DNA of 64,000 bases from Cinclus cinclus (GCF_963662255.1 NW_026912208.1:146001-210000), one strand, 5' to 3'; shown: positions 44,098 through 58,606, counted from the first letter of the stretch. Numbers and translations are program-made. Notes: generated by a model from the letters alone, not told the origin.

Positions 44098-47000
44098 CTT
44101 GAGTTTGGCTTCTTGGGGAAAAGTGACTCCTTTCAAAACCAACTTGCCTGCGTCCCGTCCCGGGCTTTTGCTACAAAAATTCCATAAGGACGAGGATTCC
44201 TCCCAGACCAAAGCTGCCCCCTCCTCCAAACCTGGCTGCCATCGGAGGCCCAAACGCGCCCTACAAAATGACATCTGCATTGTGGGCTCTTGAGTTTGGC
44301 TTTCTGGGGAAAAGTGCCTCCTTTCGGAGTCAACTTGCCTGCGGCTCATGCAGGGGTTTTGCCTACAAAAATTCCATAAGGACGAGGATTTCTCCCAGAC
44401 CAAAGCTGCCCCCTCCTCCAAACCTGGCTGCCATCGGAGGCCCAAACGCGCCCTACAAAATGACACCTGCCAAGTGGGCTCTTGAGTTTGGCTTCTTGGG
44501 GAAAATTGCCTCCTTTCGGAGTCAACTTGCCGGCGGCCCATGCTGGGCTTTTGCCTACAAAAATTCCATAAGGACGAGGATTCCTCCCAGACCAAAGCTG
44601 CCCCCTCCGCCAAACCTGGCTGCCATCGGAGGCCCAAACGCGCCCTACAAAATGACATCTGCCAAGCGGGCTCTTGAGTTTGGCTTCTTGGGGAAAAGTG
44701 CCTCCTTTCGGAGTCAACTTGCCGGCGGCCCATGCAGGGCTTTTGCCTCCAAAAATTCCATAAGGACGAGGATTTCTCCCAGACCAAAGCTGCCCCCTCC
44801 TCCAAACCTGGCTGCCATCGGAGGCCCAAACGCGCCCTACAAAATGACACCTGCCAAGTGGGCTCTTGAGTTTGGCTTCTTGGGGAAAATTGCCTCCTTT
44901 CGGAGCCAACTTGCCTAACTAGCCTGCGGCCCGTGCTGGGCTTTTGCCTACAAAAATTCCATAAGGACGAGGATTTCTCCCAGACCAAAGCTGCCCCCTC
45001 CTCCAAACCTGGCTGCCATCAGAGGCCCAAACGGGCCCTACAAAATGACATCTGCCAAGTGGGCTCTTGAGTTTGGCTTCTTGGGGAAAAGTGCCTCCTT
45101 TCGGAGCCAACTTGCCTAACTTGCCTGCGGCCCGTCCTGGGCTTTTGCCTCCAAAAATTCCAGAAGGACGAGGATTTCTCCCAGACCAAAGCTGCCCCCT
45201 CCTCCAAACCTGGCTGCCATCGGAGGCCCAAACGCGCCCCACAAAATTACACCTGCATTGAGGGTTCTGGAGTTTGGCTTCCTGGGGAAAAGTGCCTCCT
45301 TTCGGAGTCAACTTGCCTGCGGCCCATGCAGGGCGTTTGCCTCCAAAAATTCCATAAGGACGAGGATTTCTCCCAGACCAAAGCTGCCCCCTCCTCCAAA
45401 CCTGGCTGCCATCGGAGGCCCAAACGCGCCCTACAAAATGACATCTGCATTGTGGGTTCTTGAGTTTGGCTTCTTGGGGGAAAGTGCCTCCTTTCAAAGC
45501 AACTTGCCTACCTTGCCTGCGGCCCATGCGGGGTTTTTGCCTACAAAAATTCCATAAGGACGAGGATTCCTCCCAGACCAAATCTGCCCCCTCCTCCAAA
45601 CCTGGCTGCCATCGGAGGCCCAAACGTGCCCTACAAAATGACATCTGCCAAGTGGGCTCTTGAGTTTGGCTTCTTGGGTGGAAGTACCTCCTTTCAAAGC
45701 CAACTTGCCTGCGGCCCATGCGGGGCTTTTGCCTACAAAAATTCCATAAGGACGAGGATTTCTCCCAGACCAAAGCTGCCCCCTCCTCCAAACCTGGCTG
45801 CCATCGGAGGCCCAAACGCGCCCTACAAAATGACATCTGCCAAGTGGGCTCTTGAGTTTGGCTTCTTGCGGAAAAGTGCCTCCTTTCAAAACCAACTTGC
45901 CTAACTAGCCTGCGGCCCGTGCTGGGCTTTAGACTACAAAAATTCCATAAGGACGAGGATTTCTCCCAGACCAAAGCTGCCCCCTCCTCCAAACCTGGCT
46001 GCCATCGGAGGCCCAAACGCGCCCCACAAAATGACATCTGCATTTGAGGGTTCTTGAGTTTGGCTTCTTGGGGAAAAGTGCCTCCTTTCGGAGTCAACTT
46101 GCCTAACTTGCCTGCGGCCCATGTGGGGTTTTTGCCTACAAAAATTCCATAAGGACGAGGATTTCTCCCAGACCAAAGCTGCCCCCTCCTCCAAACCTGG
46201 CTGCCATCGGAGGCCCAAACGCGCCCTACAAAATGACACCTGCCAAGTGGGCTCTTGAGTTTGGCTTCTTGGGGAAAAGTGACTCCTTTCAAAACCAACT
46301 TGCCTGCGTCCCGTCCTGGGCTTTTGCTACAAAAATTCCATAAGGACGAGGATTCCTCCCAGACCAAAGCTGCCCCCTCCTCCAAACCTGGCTGCCATCG
46401 GAGGCCCAAACGCGCCCTACAAAATGACATCTGCCAAGTGGGCTCTTGAGTTTGGCTTCTTGGGGAAAAGTGCCTCCATTCGGACTCAACTTGCCTGCGG
46501 CTCATGCAGGGGTTTTGCCTACAAAAATTCCATAAGGACGAGGATTTCTCCCAGACCAAAGCTGCCCCCTCCTCCAAACCTGGCTGCCATCGGAGGCCCA
46601 AACGCGCCCTACAAAATGACACCTGCCAAGTGGGCTCTTGAGTTTGGCTTCTTGGGGAAAAGTGCCTCCTTTCGGAGTCAACTTGCCTAACTTGCCGGCG
46701 GCCCATGCAGGGCTTTTGCCTACAAAAATTCCAGAAGGACGAGGATTTCTCCCAGAACAAAGCTGCTCCCTCCTCCAAACCTGGCTGCCATCGGAGGCCC
46801 AAACGCGCCCTACAAAATGACATCTGCCAAGTGGGCTCTTGAGTTTGGCTTCTTGGGTGGAAGTGCCTCCTTTCAAAGCCAACTTGCCTGCGGCCCGTCC
46901 TGGGCTTTTGCTACAAAAATTCCATAAGGACAAGGATTTCTCCCAGACCAAAGCTGCCCCCTCCTCCAAACCTGGCTGCCATCGGAGGCCCAAACGCGCC

Positions 47001-49001
47001 CTACAAAATGACATTTGCCAAGTGGGCTCTTGAGTTTGGCTTCTTGCGGAAAAGTGCCTCCTTTCAAAGCCAACTTGCCTAACTAGCCTGCGGCCCGTGC
47101 TGGGCTTTTGACTACAAAAATTCCATAAGGACGAGGATTTCTCCCAGACCAAAGCTGCCCCCTCCTCCAAACCTGGCTGCCATCGGAGGCCCAAACGGGC
47201 CCCACAAAATGACATCTGCATTGAGGGTTCTTGAGTTTGGCTTCTTGGGGAAAAGTGCCTCCTTTCGGAGCCAACTTGCCTAACTTGCCTGCGGCCCGTC
47301 CTGGGCTTTTGCCTCCAAAAATTCCAGAAGGACGAGGATTTCTCCCAGGCCAAAGCTGCCCCCTCCTCCAAACCTGGCTGCCATCGGAGGCCCAAACGTG
47401 CCCTACAAAATGACACCTGCCAAGTGGGCTCTTGAGTTTGGCTTCTTGGGGAAAAGTGACTCCTTTCAAAACCAACTTGCCTGTGTCCCGTCCCGGGCTT
47501 TTGCTACAAAAATTCCAGAAGGACGAGGATTTCTCCCAGACCAAAGCTGCCCCCTCCTCCAAACCTGGCTGCCATTGGAGGCCCAAACGCGCCCTACAAA
47601 ATGACACCTGCCAAGTGGGCTCTTGAGTTTGGCTTCTTGGGGGAAAGTGCCTCCTTTCAAAGCCAACTTGCCTAACTAGCCTGCGGCCCGTGCTGGGCTT
47701 TAGACTACAAAAATTCCATAAGGACGAGGATTTCTCCCAGACCAAAGCTGCCCCCTCCTCCAAACCTGGCTGCCATCAGAGGCCCAAATGCGCCCCACAA
47801 AATGACATCTGCCAAGTGGGCTCTTGAGTTTGGCTTCTTGGGGAAAAGTGCCTCCTTTCGGAGCCAACTTGCCTAACTTGCCTGCGGCCCGTCCTGGGCT
47901 TTTGCCTCCAAAAATTCCAGAAGGACGAGGATTTCTCCCAGACCAAAGCTGCCCCCTCCTCCAAACCTGGCTGCCATCGGAGGCCCAAACGTGCCCTACA
48001 AACTGACACCTGCCAAGTGGGCTCTTGAGTTTGGCTTCTTGGGTGGAAGTGCCTCCTTTCAAAGCCAACTTGCCTGCGGCCGGTCCTGGGCTTTTGCCTA
48101 CAAAAATTCCATAAGGACGAGGATTTCTCCCAGACCAAAGCTGCCCCCTCCTCCAAACCTGGCTGCCATCGGAGGCCCAAACGCGCCCCACAAAATGACA
48201 CCTGCATTGAGGGTTCTTGAGTTTGGCTTCCTGGGGAAAAGTGCCTCCTTTCGGAGTCAACTTGCCTGCGGCCCATGCAGGGCTTTTGCCTACAAAAATT
48301 CCAGAAGGACGAGGATTTCTCCCAGACCAAAGCTGCCCCCTCCTCCAAACCTGGCTGCCATCGGAGGCCCAAACGTGCCCTACAAAATGACACCTGCCAA
48401 GTGGGCTCTTGAGTTTGGCTTCTTGGGTGGAAGTGCCTCCTTTCAAAGCCAACTTGCCTGCGGCCCGTCCTGGGCTTTTGCCTCCAAAAATTCCATAAGG
48501 ACGAGGATTTCTCCCAGACCAAAGCTGCCCCCTCCTCCAAACCTGGCTGCCATCGGAGGCCCAAACGCGCCCTACAAAATGACATCTGCCAAGTGGGCTC
48601 TTGAGTTTGGCTTCTTGCGGAAAAGTGCCTCCTTTCAAAGCCAACTTGCCTAACTAGCCTGCGGCCCGTGCTGGGCTTTAGACTACAAAAATTCCATAAG
48701 GACGAGGATTTCTCCCAGACCAAAGCTGCCCCCTCCTCCAAACCTGGCTGCCATCGGAGGCCCAAACGCGCCCCACAAAATGACATCTGCATTGAGGGTT
48801 CTTGAGTTTGGCTTCTTGGGGAAAAGTGCCTCCTTTCGGAGTCAACTTGCCTAACTTGCCTGCGGCCCATGCGGGGTTTTTGCCTACAAAAATTCCATAA
48901 GGACGAGGATTTCTCCCAGACCAAAGCTGCCCCCTCCTCCAAACCTGGCTGCCATCGGAGGCCCAAACGCGCCCTAGAAAATGACACCTGCCAAGTGGGC
49001 T
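44098..49001. repeat. Domain 3 long unit 1 (25 monomers, 4,904 bp)
   Basis: It begins after the 'ccctagaaaatgacacctgc' mark with an H-like monomer. Its monomers from 46,838 to 49,001 match 52,728-54,891 at an offset of 5,890 bp, and 44,098 to 45,458 match from 49,002 at 4,904 bp. Private marks shared with the next units are 'gcatttgaggg' (a 202-bp monomer at 45,851), 'cttgcctaccttgcctgcgg' near 45,503 and 'acaaaattacacctgc' near 45,241. Confidence 0.88.
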
Positions 49002-52000
49002 CTTGAGTTTGGCTTCTTGGGGAAAAGTGCCTCCTTTCAAAACCAACTTGCCTGCGTCCCGTCCCGGGCTTTTGCTACAAAAATTCCATAAGGACGAGGA
49101 TTTCTCCCAGACCAAAGCTGCCCCCTCCTCCAAACCTGGCTGCCATCGGAGGCCCAAACGCGCCCTACAAAATGACATCTGCATTGTGGGCTCTTGAGTT
49201 TGGCTTTCTGGGGAAAAGTGCCTCCTTTCGGAGTCAACTTGCCTGCGGCTCATGCAGGGGTTTTGCCTACAAAAATTCCATAAGGACGAGGATTTCTCCC
49301 AGACCAAAGCTGCCCCCTCCTCCAAACCTGGCTGCCATCGGAGGCCCAAACGCGCCCTACAAAATGACACCTGCCAAGTGGGCTCTTGAGTTTGGCTTCT
49401 TGGGGAAAATTGCCTCCTTTCGGAGTCAACTTGCAGGCGGCCCATGCTGGGCTTTTGCCTACAAAAATTCCATAAGGACGAGGATTCCTCCCAGACCAAA
49501 GCTGCCCCCTCCGCCAAACCTGGCTGCCATCGGAGGCCCAAACGCGCCCTACAAAATGACATCTGCCAAGCGGGCTCTTGAGTTTGGCTTCTTGGGGAAA
49601 AGTGCCTCCTTTCGGAGTCAACTTGCCGGCGGCCCATGTAGGGCTTTTGCCTCCAAAAATTCCATAAGGACGAGGATTTCTCCCAGACCAAAGCTGCCCC
49701 CTCCTCCAAACCTGGCTGCCATCGGAGGCCCAAACGCGCCCTACAAAATGACACCTGCCAAGTGGGCTCTTGAGTTTGGCTTCTTGGGGAAAAGTGCCTC
49801 CTTTCGGAGCCAACTTGCCTAACTAGCCTGCGGCCCGTGCTGGGCTTTTGCCTACAAAAATTCCATAAGGACGAGGATTTCTCCCAGACCAAAGCTGCCC
49901 CCTCCTCCAAACCTGGCTGCCATCAGAGGCCCAAACGCGCCCTACAAAATGACATCTGCCAAGTGGGCTCTTGAGTTTGGCTTCTTGGGGAAAAGTGCCT
50001 CCTTTCGGAGCCAAATTGCCTAACTTGCCTGCGGCCCGTCCTGGGCTTTTGCCTCCAAAAATTCCAGAAGGACGAGGATTTCTCCCAGACCAAAGCTGCC
50101 CCCTCCTCCAAACCTGGCTGCCATCGGAGGCCCAAACGCGCCCCACAAAATTACACCTGCATTGAGGGTTCTGGAGTTTGGCTTCCTGGGGAAAAGTGCC
50201 TCCTTTCGGAGTCAACTTGCCTGCGGCCCATGCAGGGCGTTTGCCTCCAAAAATTCCATAAGGACGAGGATTTCTCCCAGACCAAAGCTGCCCCCTCCTC
50301 CAAACCTGGCTGCCATTGGAGGCCCAAACGTGCCCTACAAAATGACACCTGCCAAGTGGGCTCTTGAGTTTGGCTTCTTGGGTGGAAGTGCCTCCTTTCA
50401 AAGCCAACTTGCCTGCCGCCCGTCCTGGGCTTTTGCCTACAAAAATTCCATAAGGACGAGGATTTCTCCCAGACCAAAGCTGCCCCCTCCTCCAAACCTG
50501 GCTGCCATCGGAGGCCCAAACGCGCCCTACAAAATGACATCTGCCAAGTGGGCTCTTGAGTTTGGCTTCTTGCGGAAAAGTGCCTCCTTTCAAAGCCAAC
50601 TTGCCTAACTAGCCTGCAGCCCATTCTGGGCTTTTGCCTACAAAAATTTCATAAGGACGAGGATTTCTCCCAGACCAAAGCTGCCCCCTCCTCCAAACCT
50701 AGCTGCCATCGGTGGCCCAAACGCGCCCTACAAAATGACATCTGCCAAGTGGGCTCCTGAGTTTGGCTTCTTGGGGGAAAGTGCCTCCTTTCAAAGCCAA
50801 CTTGCCTGCAGCCCGTGCTGGGCTTTAGACTACAAAAATTCCATAAGGACGAGGATTTCTCCCAGACCAAAGCTGCCCCCTCCTCCAAACCTGGCTGCCA
50901 TCGGAGGCCCAAACGCGCCCCACAAAATGACATCTGCATTGAGGTTTCTTGAGTTTGGCTTCTTGGGGAAAAGTGCCTCCTTTCAAAGCCAACTTGCCTA
51001 ACTTGCCTACGGCCCATCCTGGGCTTTTGCTACAAAAATTCCATAAGGACGAGGATTTCTCCCAGACCAAAGCTGCCCCCTCCTCCAAACCTGGCTGCCA
51101 TCGGAGGCCCAAACGCGCCCTACAAAATGACATCTGCCAAGTGGGCTCTTGAGTTTGGCTTCTTGGGTGGAAGTGCCTCCTTTCAAAGCAACTTGCCTAC
51201 CTTGCCTGCGGCCCATGCGGGGTTTTTGCCTACAAAAATTCCATAAGGACGAGGATTCCTCCCAGACCAAAGCTGCCCCCTCCTCCAAACCTGGCTGCCA
51301 TCGGAGGCCCAAACGTGCCCTACAAAATGACATCTGCCAAGTGGGCTCTTGAGTTTGGCTTCTTGGGTGGAAGTACCTCCTTTCAAAGCCAACTTGCCTG
51401 CGGCCCATGCGGGGCTTTTGCCTACAAAAATTCCATAAGGACGAGGATTTCTCCCAGACCAAAGCTGCCCCCTCCTCCAAACCTGGCTGCCATCGGAGGC
51501 CCAAACGCGCCCTACAAAATGACATCTGCCAAGTGGGCTCTTGAGTTTGGCTTCTTGCGGAAAAGTGCCTCCTTTCAAAACCAACTTGCCTAACTAGCCT
51601 GCGGCCCGTGCTGGGCTTTAGACTACAAAAATTCCATAAGGACGAGGATTTCTCCCAGACCAAAGCTGCCCCCTCCTCCAAACCTGGCTGCCATCGGAGG
51701 CCCAAACGCGCCCCACAAAATGACATCTGCATTTGAGGGTTCTTGAGTTTGGCTTCTTGGGGAAAAGTGCCTCCTTTCGGAGTCAACTTGCCTAACTTGC
51801 CTGCGGCCCATGTGGGGTTTTTGCCTACAAAAATTCCATAAGGACGAGGATTTCTCCCAGACCAAAGCTGCCCCCTCCTCCAAACCTGGCTGACATCGGA
51901 GGCCCAAACGCGCCCTACAAAATGACACCTGCCAAGTGGGCTCTTGAGTTTGGCTTCTTGGGGAAAAGTGACTCCTTTCAAAACCAACTTGCCTGCGTCC

Positions 52001-54891
52001 CGTCCTGGGCTTTTGCTACAAAAATTCCATAAGGACGAGGATTCCTCCCAGACCAAAGCTGCCCCCTCCTCCAAACCTGGCTGCCATCGGAGGCCCAAAC
52101 GCGCCCTACAAAATGACACCTGCCAAGTGGGCTCTTGAGTTTGGCTTCTTGGGGAAAAGTGCCTCCTTTCGGAGTCAACTTGCCTAACTTGCCTGCGGCC
52201 CATGCAGGGCTTTTGCCTACAAAAATTCCAGAAGGACGAGGATTTCTCCCAGAACAAAGCTGCTCCCTCCTCCAAACCTGGCTGCCATCGGAGGCCCAAA
52301 CGCGCCCTACAAAATGACACCTGCCAAGTGGGCTCTTGAGTTTGGCTTCTTGGGGAAAAGTGCCTCCTTTCGGAGCCAAATTGCCTAACTTGCCTGCGGC
52401 CCGTCCTGGGCTTTTGCCTCCAAAAATTCCAGAAGGACGAGGATTTCTCCCAGACCAAAGCTGCCCCCTCCTCCAAACCTGGCTGCCATCGGAGGCCCAA
52501 ACGCGCCCCACAAAATGACACCTGCCAAGTGGGCTCTTGAGTTTGGCTTCTTGGGGAAAAGTGCCTCCTTTCGGAGTCAACTTGCCTGCGGCCCATGCAG
52601 GGCTTTTGCCTACAAAAATTCCAGAAGGACGAGGATTTCTCCCAGACCAAAGCTGCCCCCTCCTCCAAACCTGGCTGCCATCGGAGGCCCAAACGTGCCC
52701 TACAAAATGACACCTGCCAAGTGGGCTCTTGAGTTTGGCTTCTTGGGTGGAAGTGCCTCCTTTCAAAGCCAACTTGCCTGCGGCCCGTCCTGGGCTTTTG
52801 CTACAAAAATTCCATAAGGACAAGGATTTCTCCCAGACCAAAGCTGCCCCCTCCTCCAAACCTGGCTGCCATCGGAGGCCCAAACGCGCCCTACAAAATG
52901 ACATTTGCCAAGTGGGCTCTTGAGTTTGGCTTCTTGCGGAAAAGTGCCTCCTTTCAAAGCCAACTTGCCTAACTAGCCTGCGGCCCGTGCTGGGCTTTTG
53001 ACTACAAAAATTCCATAAGGACGAGGATTTCTCCCAGACCAAAGCTGCCCCCTCCTCCAAACCTGGCTGCCATCGGAGGCCCAAACGGGCCCCACGAAAT
53101 GACATCTGCATTGAGGGTTCTTGAGTTTGGCTTCTTGGGGAAAAGTGCCTCCTTTCGGAGCCAACTTGCCTAACTTGCCTGCGGCCCGTCCTGGGCTTTT
53201 GCCTCCAAAAATTCCAGAAGGACGAGGATTTCTCCCAGACCAAAGCTGCCCCCTCCTCCAAACCTGGCTGCCATCGGAGGCCCAAACGTGCCCTACAAAA
53301 TGACACCTGCCAAGTGGGCTCTTGAGTTTGGCTTCTTGGGGAAAAGTGACTCCTTTCAAAACCAACTTGCCTGTGTCCCGTCCCGGGCTTTTGCTACAAA
53401 AATTCCAGAAGGACGAGGATTTCTCCCAGACCAAAGCTGCCCCCTCCTCCAAACCTGGCTGCCATTGGAGGCCCAAACGCGCCCTACAAAATGACACCTG
53501 CCAAGTGGGCTCTTGAGTTTGGCTTCTTGGGGGAAAGTGCCTCCTTTCAAAGCCAACTTGCCTAACTAGCCTGCGGCCCGTGCTGGGCTTTAGACTACAA
53601 AAATTCCATAAGGACGAGGATTTCTCCCAGACCAAAGCTGCCCCCTCCTCCAAACCTGGCTGCCATCAGAGGCCCAAATGCGCCCCACAAAATGACATCT
53701 GCCAAGTGGGCTCTTGAGTTTGGCTTCTTGGGGAAAAGTGCCTCCTTTCGGAGCCAACTTGCCTAACTTGCCTGCGGCCCGTCCTGGGCTTTTGCCTCCA
53801 AAAATTCCAGAAGGACGAGGATTTCTCCCAGACCAAAGCTGCCCCCTCCTCCAAACCTGGCTGCCATCGGAGGCCCAAACGTGCCCTACAAACTGACACC
53901 TGCCAAGTGGGCTCTTGAGTTTGGCTTCTTGGGTGGAAGTGCCTCCTTTCAAAGCCAACTTGCCTGCGGCCGGTCCTGGGCTTTTGCCTACAAAAATTCC
54001 ATAAGGACGAGGATTTCTCCCAGACCAAAGCTGCCCCCTCCTCCAAACCTGGCTGCCATCGGAGGCCCAAACGCGCCCCACAAAATGACACCTGCATTGA
54101 GGGTTCTTGAGTTTGGCTTCCTGGGGAAAAGTGCCTCCTTTCGGAGTCAACTTGCCTGCGGCCCATGCAGGGCTTTTGCCTACAAAAATTCCAGAAGGAC
54201 GAGGATTTCTCCCAGACCAAAGCTGCCCCCTCCTCCAAACCTGGCTGCCATCGGAGGCCCAAACGTGCCCTACAAAATGACACCTGCCAAGTGGGCTCTT
54301 GAGTTTGGCTTCTTGGGTGGAAGTGCCTCCTTTCAAAGCCAACTTGCCTGCGGCCCGTCCTGGGCTTTTGCCTCCAAAAATTCCATAAGGACGAGGATTT
54401 CTCCCAGACCAAAGCTGCCCCCTCCTCCAAACCTGGCTGCCATCGGAGGCCCAAACGCGCCCTACAAAATGACATCTGCCAAGTGGGCTCTTGAGTTTGG
54501 CTTCTTGCGGAAAAGTGCCTCCTTTCAAAGCCAACTTGCCTAACTAGCCTGCGGCCCGTCCTGGGCTTTAGACTACAAAAATTCCATAAGGACGAGGATT
54601 TCTCCCAGACCAAAGCTGCCCCCTCCTCCAAACCTGGCTGCCATCGGAGGCCCAAACGGGCCCCACAAAATGACATCTGCATTGAGGGTTCTTGAGTTTG
54701 GCTTCTTGGGGAAAAGTGCCTCCTTTCGGAGTCAACTTGCCTAACTTGCCTGCGGCCCATGCGGGGTTTTTGCCTACAAAAATTCCATAAGGACGAGGAT
54801 TTCTCCCAGACCAAAGCTGCCCCCTCCTCCAAACCTGGCTGACATCGGAGGCCCAAACGCGCCCTAGAAAATGACACCTGCCAAGTGGGCT
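49002..54891. repeat. Domain 3 long unit 2 (30 monomers, 5,890 bp)
   Basis: Same order as unit 1 with five more monomers: four around 50,363-51,147 and one around 52,134-52,727. The monomers at 50,171-52,133 match unit 3 at an offset of 5,688 bp; those at 51,148-52,133 match unit 1 at 5,689 bp. 'aaactgacacc' near 53,891 is a private mark also found at 48,001 and 58,001. Confidence 0.88.
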
Positions 54892-57800
54892 CTTGAGTTT
54901 GGCTTCTTGGGGAAAAGTGACTCCTTTCAAAACCAACTTGCCTGCGTCCCGTCCCGCGCTTTTGCTACAAATATTCCATAAGGACGAGGATTCCTCCCAG
55001 ACCAAAGCTGCCCCCTCCTCCAAACCTGGCTGCCATCAGAGGCCCAAACGCGCCCTACAAAATGACATCTGCATTGTGGGCTCTTGAGTTTGGCTTTCTG
55101 GGGAAAAGTGCCTCCTTTCGGAGTCAACTTGCCTGCGGCTCATGCAGGGCTTTTGCCTCCAAAAATTCCATAAGGACGAGGATTTCTCCCAGACCAAAGC
55201 TGCCCCCTCCTCCAAACCTGGCTGCCATCGGAGGCCCAAACGCGCCCTACAAAATGACACCTGCCAAGTGGGCTCTTGAGTTTGGCTTCTTGGGGTAAAG
55301 TGACTCCTTTCAAAACCAACTTGCCTGCATCCCGTCCCGGGCTTTTGCTACAAAAATTCCATAAGGACGAGGATTCCTCCCAGACCAAAGCTGCCCCCTC
55401 CGCCAAGCCTGGCTGCCATCGGAGGCCCAAACGCGCCCTACAAAATGACATCTGCCAAGCGGGCTCTTGAGTTTGGCTTCTTGGGGAAAAGTGCCTCCTT
55501 TCGGAGTCAACTTGCCGGCGGCCCATGCAGGGCTTTTGCCTCCAAAAATTCCATAAGGACGAGGATTTCTCCCAGACCAAAGCTGCCCCCTCCTCCAAAC
55601 CTGGCTGCCATCGGAGGCCCAAACGCGCCCTACAAAATGACACCTGCCAAGTGGGCTCTTGAGTTTGGCTTCTTGGGGAAAAGTGCCTCCTTTCGGAGCC
55701 AAATTGCCTAACTTGCCTGCGGCCCGTCCTGGGCTTTTGCCTACAAAAATTCCATAAGGACGAGGATTTCTCCCAGACCAAAGCTGCCCCCTCCTCCAAA
55801 CCTGGCTGCCATCGGAGGCCCAAACGCGCCCCACAAAATTACACCTGCATTGAGGGTTCTGGAGTTTGGCTTCTTGGGGAAAAGTGCCTCCTTTCGGAGT
55901 CAACTTGCCTTCGGCCCATGCAGGGCGTTTGCCTCCAAAAATTCCATAAGGACGAGGATTTCTCCCAGACCAAAGCTGCCCCCTCCTCCAAACCTGGCTG
56001 CCATTGGAGGCCCAAACGTGCCCTACAAAATGACACCTGCCAAGTGGGCTCTTGAGTTTGGCTTCTTGGGTGGAAGTGCCTCCTTTCAAAGCCAACTTGC
56101 CTGCGGCCCGTCCTGGGCTTTTGCCTACAAAAATTCCATAAGGACGAGGATTTCTCCCAGACCAAAGCTGCCCCCTCCTCCAAACCTGGCTGCCATCGGA
56201 GGCCCAAACGCGCCCTACAAAATGACATCTGCCAAGTGGGCTCTTGAGTTTGGCTTCTTGCGGAAAAGTGCCTCCTTTCAAAGCCAACTAGCCTAACTAG
56301 CCTGCAGCCCATTCTGGGCTTTTGCCTACAAAAATTCCATAAGGACGAGGATTTCTCCCAGACCAAAGCTGCCCCCTCCTCCAAACCTAGCTGCCATCGG
56401 TGGCACAAACGCGCCCTACAAAATGACATCTGCCAAGTGGGCTCCTGAGTTTGGCTTCTTGGGGGAAAGTGCCTCCTTTCAAAGCCAACTTGCCTGCAGC
56501 CCGTGCTGGGCTTTAGACTACAAAAATTCCATAAGGACGAGGATTTCTCCCAGACCAAAGCTGCCCCCTCCTCCAAACCTGGCTGCCATCGGAGGCCCAA
56601 ACGCGCCCCACAAAATGACATCTGCATTGAGGGCTCTTGAGTTTGGCTTCTTGGGGAAAAGTGCCTCCTTTCGGAGCCAACTTGCCTAACTTGCCTACGG
56701 CCCATCCTGGGCTTTTGCTACAAAAATTCCATAAGGACGAGGATTTCTCCCAGACCAAAGCTGCCCCCTCCTCCAAACCTGGCTGCCATCGGAGGCCCAA
56801 ACGCGCCCTACAAAATGACATCTGCATTGTGGGTTCTTGAGTTTGGCTTCTTGGGGGAAAGTGCCTCCTTTCAAAGCAACTTGCCTACCTTGCCTGCGGC
56901 CCATGCGGGGTTTTTGCCTACAAAAATTCCATAAGGACGAGGATTCCTCCCAGACCAAAGCTGCCCCCTCCTCCAAACCTGGCTGCCATCGGAGGCCCAA
57001 ACGTGCCCTACAAAATGACATCTGCCAAGTGGGCTCTTGAGTTTGGCTTCTTGGGTGGAAGTACCTCCTTTCAAAGCCAACTTGCCTGCGGCCCATGCGG
57101 GGCTTTTGCCTCCAAAAATTCCATAAGGACGAGGATTCCTCCCAGACCAAAGCTGCCCCCTCCTCCAAACCTGGCTGCCATCGGAGGCCCAAACGCGCCC
57201 TACAAAATGACATCTGCCAAGTGGGCTCTTGAGTTTGGCTTCTTGCGGAAAAGTGCCTCCTTTCAAAGCCAACTTGCCTAACTAGCCTGCGGCCCGTGCT
57301 GGGCTTTAGACTACAAAAATTCCATAAGGACGAGGATTTCTCCCAGACCAAAGCTGCCCCCTCCTCCAAACCTGGCTGCCATCGGAGGCCCAAACGCGCC
57401 CCACAAAATGACATCTGCATTTGAGGGTTCTTGAGTTTGGCTTCTTGGGGAAAAGTGCCTCCTTTCGGAGTCAACTTGCCTAACTTTCCTGCGGCCCATG
57501 TGGGGTTTTTGCCTACAAAAATTCCATAAGGACGAGGATTTCTCCCAGACCAAAGCTGCCCCCTCCTCCAAACCTGGCTGACATCGGAGGCCCAAACGCG
57601 CCCTACAAAATGACACCTGCCAAGTCGGCTCTTGAGTTTGGCATCTTGGGGAAAAGTGACTCCTTTCAAAACCAACTTGCCTGCGTCCCGTCCTGGGCTT
57701 TTGCTACAAAAATTCCATAAGGACGAGGATTCCTCCCAGACCAAAGCTGCCCCCTCCTCCAAACCTGGCTGCCATCGGAGGCCCAAACGCGCCCTACAAA

Positions 57801-58415
57801 ATGACATCTGCCAAGTGGGCTCTTGAGTTTGGCTTCTTGGGGAAAAGTGCCTCCTTTCGGAGCCAACTTGCCTAACTTGCCTGCGGCCCGTGCTGGGCTT
57901 TTGCCTCCAAAAATTCCAGAAGGACGAGGATTTCTCCCAGACCAAAGCTGCCCCCCCCTCCAAACCTGGCTGCCATCGGAGGCCCAAATGTGCCCTACAA
58001 ACTGACACCTGCCAAGTGGGCTCTTGAGTTTGGCTTCTTGGGTGGAAGTGCCTCCTTTCAAAGCCAACTTGCCTGCGGCCGGTCCTGGGCTTTTGCCTAC
58101 AAAAATTCCATAAGGACGAGGATTTCTCCCAGACCAAAGCTGCCCCCTCCTCCAAACCTGGCTGCCATCGGAGGCCCAAACGCGCCCTACAAAATGACAT
58201 CTGCCAAGTGGGCTCTTGAGATTGGCTTCTTGCGGAAAAGTGCCTCCTTTCAAAGCCAACTTGCCTAACTAGCCTGCGGCCCGTGCTGGGCTTTAGACTA
58301 CAAAAATTCCATAAGGACGAGGATTTCTCCCAGACCAAAGCTGCCCCCTCCTCCAAACCTGGCTGACATCGGAGGCCCAAACGCACCCTAGAAAATGACA
58401 CCTGCCAAGTGGGCT
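54892..58415. repeat. Domain 3 long unit 3 (18 monomers, 3,524 bp)
   Basis: Monomer starts run 54,892, 55,083, 55,275, 55,466, 55,658, 55,859, 56,051, 56,243, 56,444, 56,636, 56,836, 57,036, 57,228, 57,430, 57,631, 57,822, 58,023 and 58,215. It follows unit 2 to about 57,822 and then jumps to the end of the unit, so it looks like a unit with an internal loss of about ten monomers. It ends with 'cgcaccctagaaaatgac' and the altered phase mark 'ctagagtttgg' at 58,416. Confidence 0.86.
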
Positions 58416-58606
58416 CTAGAGTTTGGCTTCTTGGGGAAAAGTGACTCCTTTCAAAACCAACTTGCCTGCGTCCCGTCCCGGGCTTTTGCTACAAAAATTC
58501 CATAAGGACGAGGATTCCTCCCAGACCAAAGCTGCCCCCTCCTCCAAACCTGGCTGCCATCGGAAGCCCAAACGCGCCCTACAAAATGACATCTGCCAAG
58601 TGGGCT

